The translations under genes were made by a program, and so were the position numbers. A model generated the notes under the pieces. That model was not told where the DNA came from, searched no databases, and saw only the letters and a program-made list of their open reading frames with translations. Source: Dehalococcoidia bacterium (GTDB lineage Bacteria; Chloroflexota; Dehalococcoidia; JACVQG01; JAHKAY01). From it: a stretch of 7,408 nucleotides of DNA. How positions within the stretch are numbered: position 1 is the first letter of the stretch; every line of letters starts with the position of its first letter. Below, in pieces: positions 6,371 through 7,408 of this stretch. Location of the stretch: contig JASLQE010000299.1 of the NCBI GenBank assembly GCA_030744635.1, positions 1-7,408 of the forward strand, in the 5' to 3' direction.

Positions 6371-6401
6371 ACTATAACATGTGCCACAACATACAGTTCA
6401 A
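6371..6401 (-). promoter_or_regulatory. Possible extended -10 promoter for the macro-domain gene
   Basis: On the - strand, TGTTATAGT gives a TGn extended -10 with TATAGT at 6371-6376. TTGAAC (6396-6401) is a fair -35 at a long 19-base spacing. Only 11 bases separate the -10 from the ATG, which would leave a leader of about four bases. This fits the weak ribosome site in front of the gene. Confidence 0.4.
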
Positions 6402-6429
6402 GCCTTTGCCGGGTCCGGTCACGGTATCC

Positions 6430-6474
6430 ACCTGCTCATGCGGGGCGCGTCGCGGTGGAAACGCGCAGGTTTTT
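6430..6474 (+). terminator. Weak stem-loop followed by T5 on the + strand, between the radical SAM and macro genes
   Basis: ACCTG (6430-6434) pairs with CAGGT (6466-6470), and CGCGT (6446-6450) pairs with ACGCG (6461-6465) inside it, with an unpaired bulge on the left side. TTTTT at 6470-6474 follows on the + strand. There is no + strand gene to terminate, so it could only stop antisense transcription towards the radical SAM gene. On the - strand the T run is missing. The rest of this 134-base gap shows only the macro promoter candidate. Confidence 0.2.
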
Positions 6475-6493
6475 GAAATCAATTGAGTGTGGC

Positions 6494-7408
6494 TTATCCT
6501 GTGCCCATCTCCCGGCGCAGCCCTTCCCCGGAAGGGGAAGGGCGCAGGATGTCCCAGTAGGCCCCCCGTGCACCGCGCCGGATGGCTTCCTGGAGGCGGT
6601 CATCCCCTGCGTAGTTGTAGCCATCGGCATCCTGAGGGGAAGCCAGCAACAGGAAGCGGGGGTCGTCCCTCACCAGATGTTGCACCAGGCCCAGTGCGTC
6701 CTTGCCCAGGGCCGGGGAGATATAGAAAACTGGCTCATGCAGCCCGCCGTGGTGCGCAGGTCGCAGCCCCCGTTTGCCGCCGCGGGCCAGGAGCCGGCTC
6801 AGGGGGGTGTCCGAGTACACCCTCACCCCTACGGCCAACCCAGCCAGGGGCAGCCCCAGGCGCTGGGCCTCCTCCACCGTCTCCCGTACCGAGGCCTCGT
6901 CCTCCCCCGGGGCACCCACCAGCAGGTCAAACATGAAGCTGAGACCGGTGCGCCGCAGCCCGTCCACCAGCTCAGCCACATCCTCCCGGCGGTGCTCCCG
7001 CCCCAGGCGTCGTAGCTGGGGGTTATGGAAGGAGTCCACGCCGAAGTTTATCCCGGCGCAGCCCGCCCGCCGCATCAGGGCCAGAAGCTCATCATCCCAC
7101 GGCAACGGGGAGCAGTAAGTGTACCAGCGGATGCGCTCCCCCAGCCCCGCCCGGATGAGCGCCCGGCACACCGCCTTGGCATGGCCCAGAGAACTGTTGA
7201 ACTCGGCATCACATAGGTGAAACCAGGTCACCCCGCTGGATACCAGATAAGCGAACTCGGCAGCCACAATGCCCGGTGGGCGCAACCGCAGGCGGCGGCC
7301 CCTGGACACCGGGTCAGCGCAGTAAATGCAACCTTTGGGGCAGCCGCGCTTGGTCTCCACCCCAACGATGGCGCCCTCCTCCTGGTAGCGATGGTTATCA
7401 AACAGGCT
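6494..7408 (-). CDS. B12-binding-type (BchE-like) radical SAM protein, C-terminal part, 5' end outside window
   Basis: Radical SAM enzymes reductively cleave S-adenosylmethionine with a [4Fe-4S] cluster. The GVETKRGCPKGCIYC stretch gives the CxxxCxxC cluster motif at residues 23, 27 and 30 of the 304 visible residues. Family landmarks follow: CDAEFNSS (66-73), a GVDS substrate-barrel strand (123-126), LLVGAPGED (162-170), PVFYISP (226-232) and GARGAYWDILR (279-289). This pattern is common in radical SAM proteins with an N-terminal cobalamin-binding domain (BchE-like), which would lie beyond the right edge. A GTG at 7358-7360 could look like a start, but the frame stays open to the edge with family-like residues (YQEEGAIVGVETKRGC), so that GTG is an internal Val. 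The C-terminal PSPSGEGLRRE tail lies on a palindrome and is probably not part of the fold. The substrate is unknown. Confidence 0.92.
   Translation of the reverse strand, partial: SLFDNHRYQEEGAIVGVETKRGCPKGCIYCADPVSRGRRLRLRPPGIVAAEFAYLVSSGVTWFHLCDAEFNSSLGHAKAVCRALIRAGLGERIRWYTYCSPLPWDDELLALMRRAGCAGINFGVDSFHNPQLRRLGREHRREDVAELVDGLRRTGLSFMFDLLVGAPGEDEASVRETVEEAQRLGLPLAGLAVGVRVYSDTPLSRLLARGGKRGLRPAHHGGLHEPVFYISPALGKDALGLVQHLVRDDPRFLLLASPQDADGYNYAGDDRLQEAIRRGARGAYWDILRPSPSGEGLRREMGTG
6520..6543 (-). repeat. REP-like GC-rich palindrome encoding the radical SAM C-terminal tail
   Basis: GCCCTTCCCC (6520-6529) pairs perfectly with GGGGAAGGGC (6534-6543) around GGAA, a GNRA-type tetraloop on the + strand and TTCC on the - strand. 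It encodes PSPSGEG just after the conserved GARGAYWDILR end of the protein. Tails of this composition commonly come from dispersed palindromic repeats inserted at gene ends. There is no T run next to it on the - strand, so it is not a standard terminator. Confidence 0.6.

Noticed and set aside
6455..7015. 186-codon and overlapping 149-codon open frames on the + strand
   Set aside because: Both are antisense to the radical SAM gene; the translations are Pro/Arg/Gly-rich, as expected for shadows in GC-rich DNA.
7358..7360. GTG as the start of the radical SAM gene
   Set aside because: The frame is open to the window edge and the residues before it continue the family pattern up to the cluster motif; starting here would leave six residues before the first cluster Cys.
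1..7408. CRISPR arrays, tRNA, rRNA, transposase or integrase
   Set aside because: No spaced direct repeats, no tRNA-like cloverleaf noticed and no mobile-element protein among the readable frames.

Overview
The window is a moderately GC-rich bacterial chromosome segment with closely packed genes. The Pro/Ala/Thr-rich linker after the lipobox of the transporter lipoprotein, the HyuB plus TRAP gene mix, and the BchE-type radical SAM protein beside a macro-domain protein would fit an environmental anaerobe such as Chloroflexota (Dehalococcoidia-like). That placement is an impression from protein style, not a demonstrated assignment.

Left block (1-2205, + strand). The end of an operon contains a complete HyuB-type subunit (hydantoinase B / oxoprolinase / acetophenone-carboxylase beta family). 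Its ATG appears to overlap the stop of an upstream gene, probably hyuA, in an ATGA arrangement. Three bases after hyuB comes a small zinc-ribbon protein with an excellent ribosome binding site. Its CPxC...W.V...CQxCF pattern resembles the small D subunit of phenolic-acid decarboxylases (VdcD/BsdD type). The pair may be subunits of an ATP-dependent carboxylase or hydrolase.

Centre block (2243-5462, - strand). A complete TRAP transporter operon runs dctP-dctQ-dctM, converging on the hyuB block. It has a textbook sigma70 promoter (TTGACA, 17 bp, TATAAT) in front of dctP. A perfect 14-bp stem-loop without a U tract lies between dctP and dctQ and probably sets the high ratio of binding protein to permease. 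DctP lacks the Arg that most TRAP binding proteins use to hold a substrate carboxylate (Ala221 instead). Its linker contains a perfect 11-residue tandem duplication.

Right block (5395-7408). Between dctP and the next gene lies a + strand remnant of a carboxymuconolactone decarboxylase / AhpD-family protein. Its recognisable part begins at a perfect 10-bp inverted repeat. Next, on the - strand, come a complete MacroD-type ADP-ribose-processing macro-domain protein and the C-terminal part of a BchE-like radical SAM protein that runs off the right edge. The radical SAM protein ends in a PSPSGEG-type tail encoded by a GC-rich palindrome that looks like an inserted repeat.

A working model is that the TRAP system imports an organic substrate handled by the HyuA/HyuB/zinc-ribbon enzyme. 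This rests only on adjacency. I saw no tRNA, rRNA, CRISPR array, insertion sequence or integrase.
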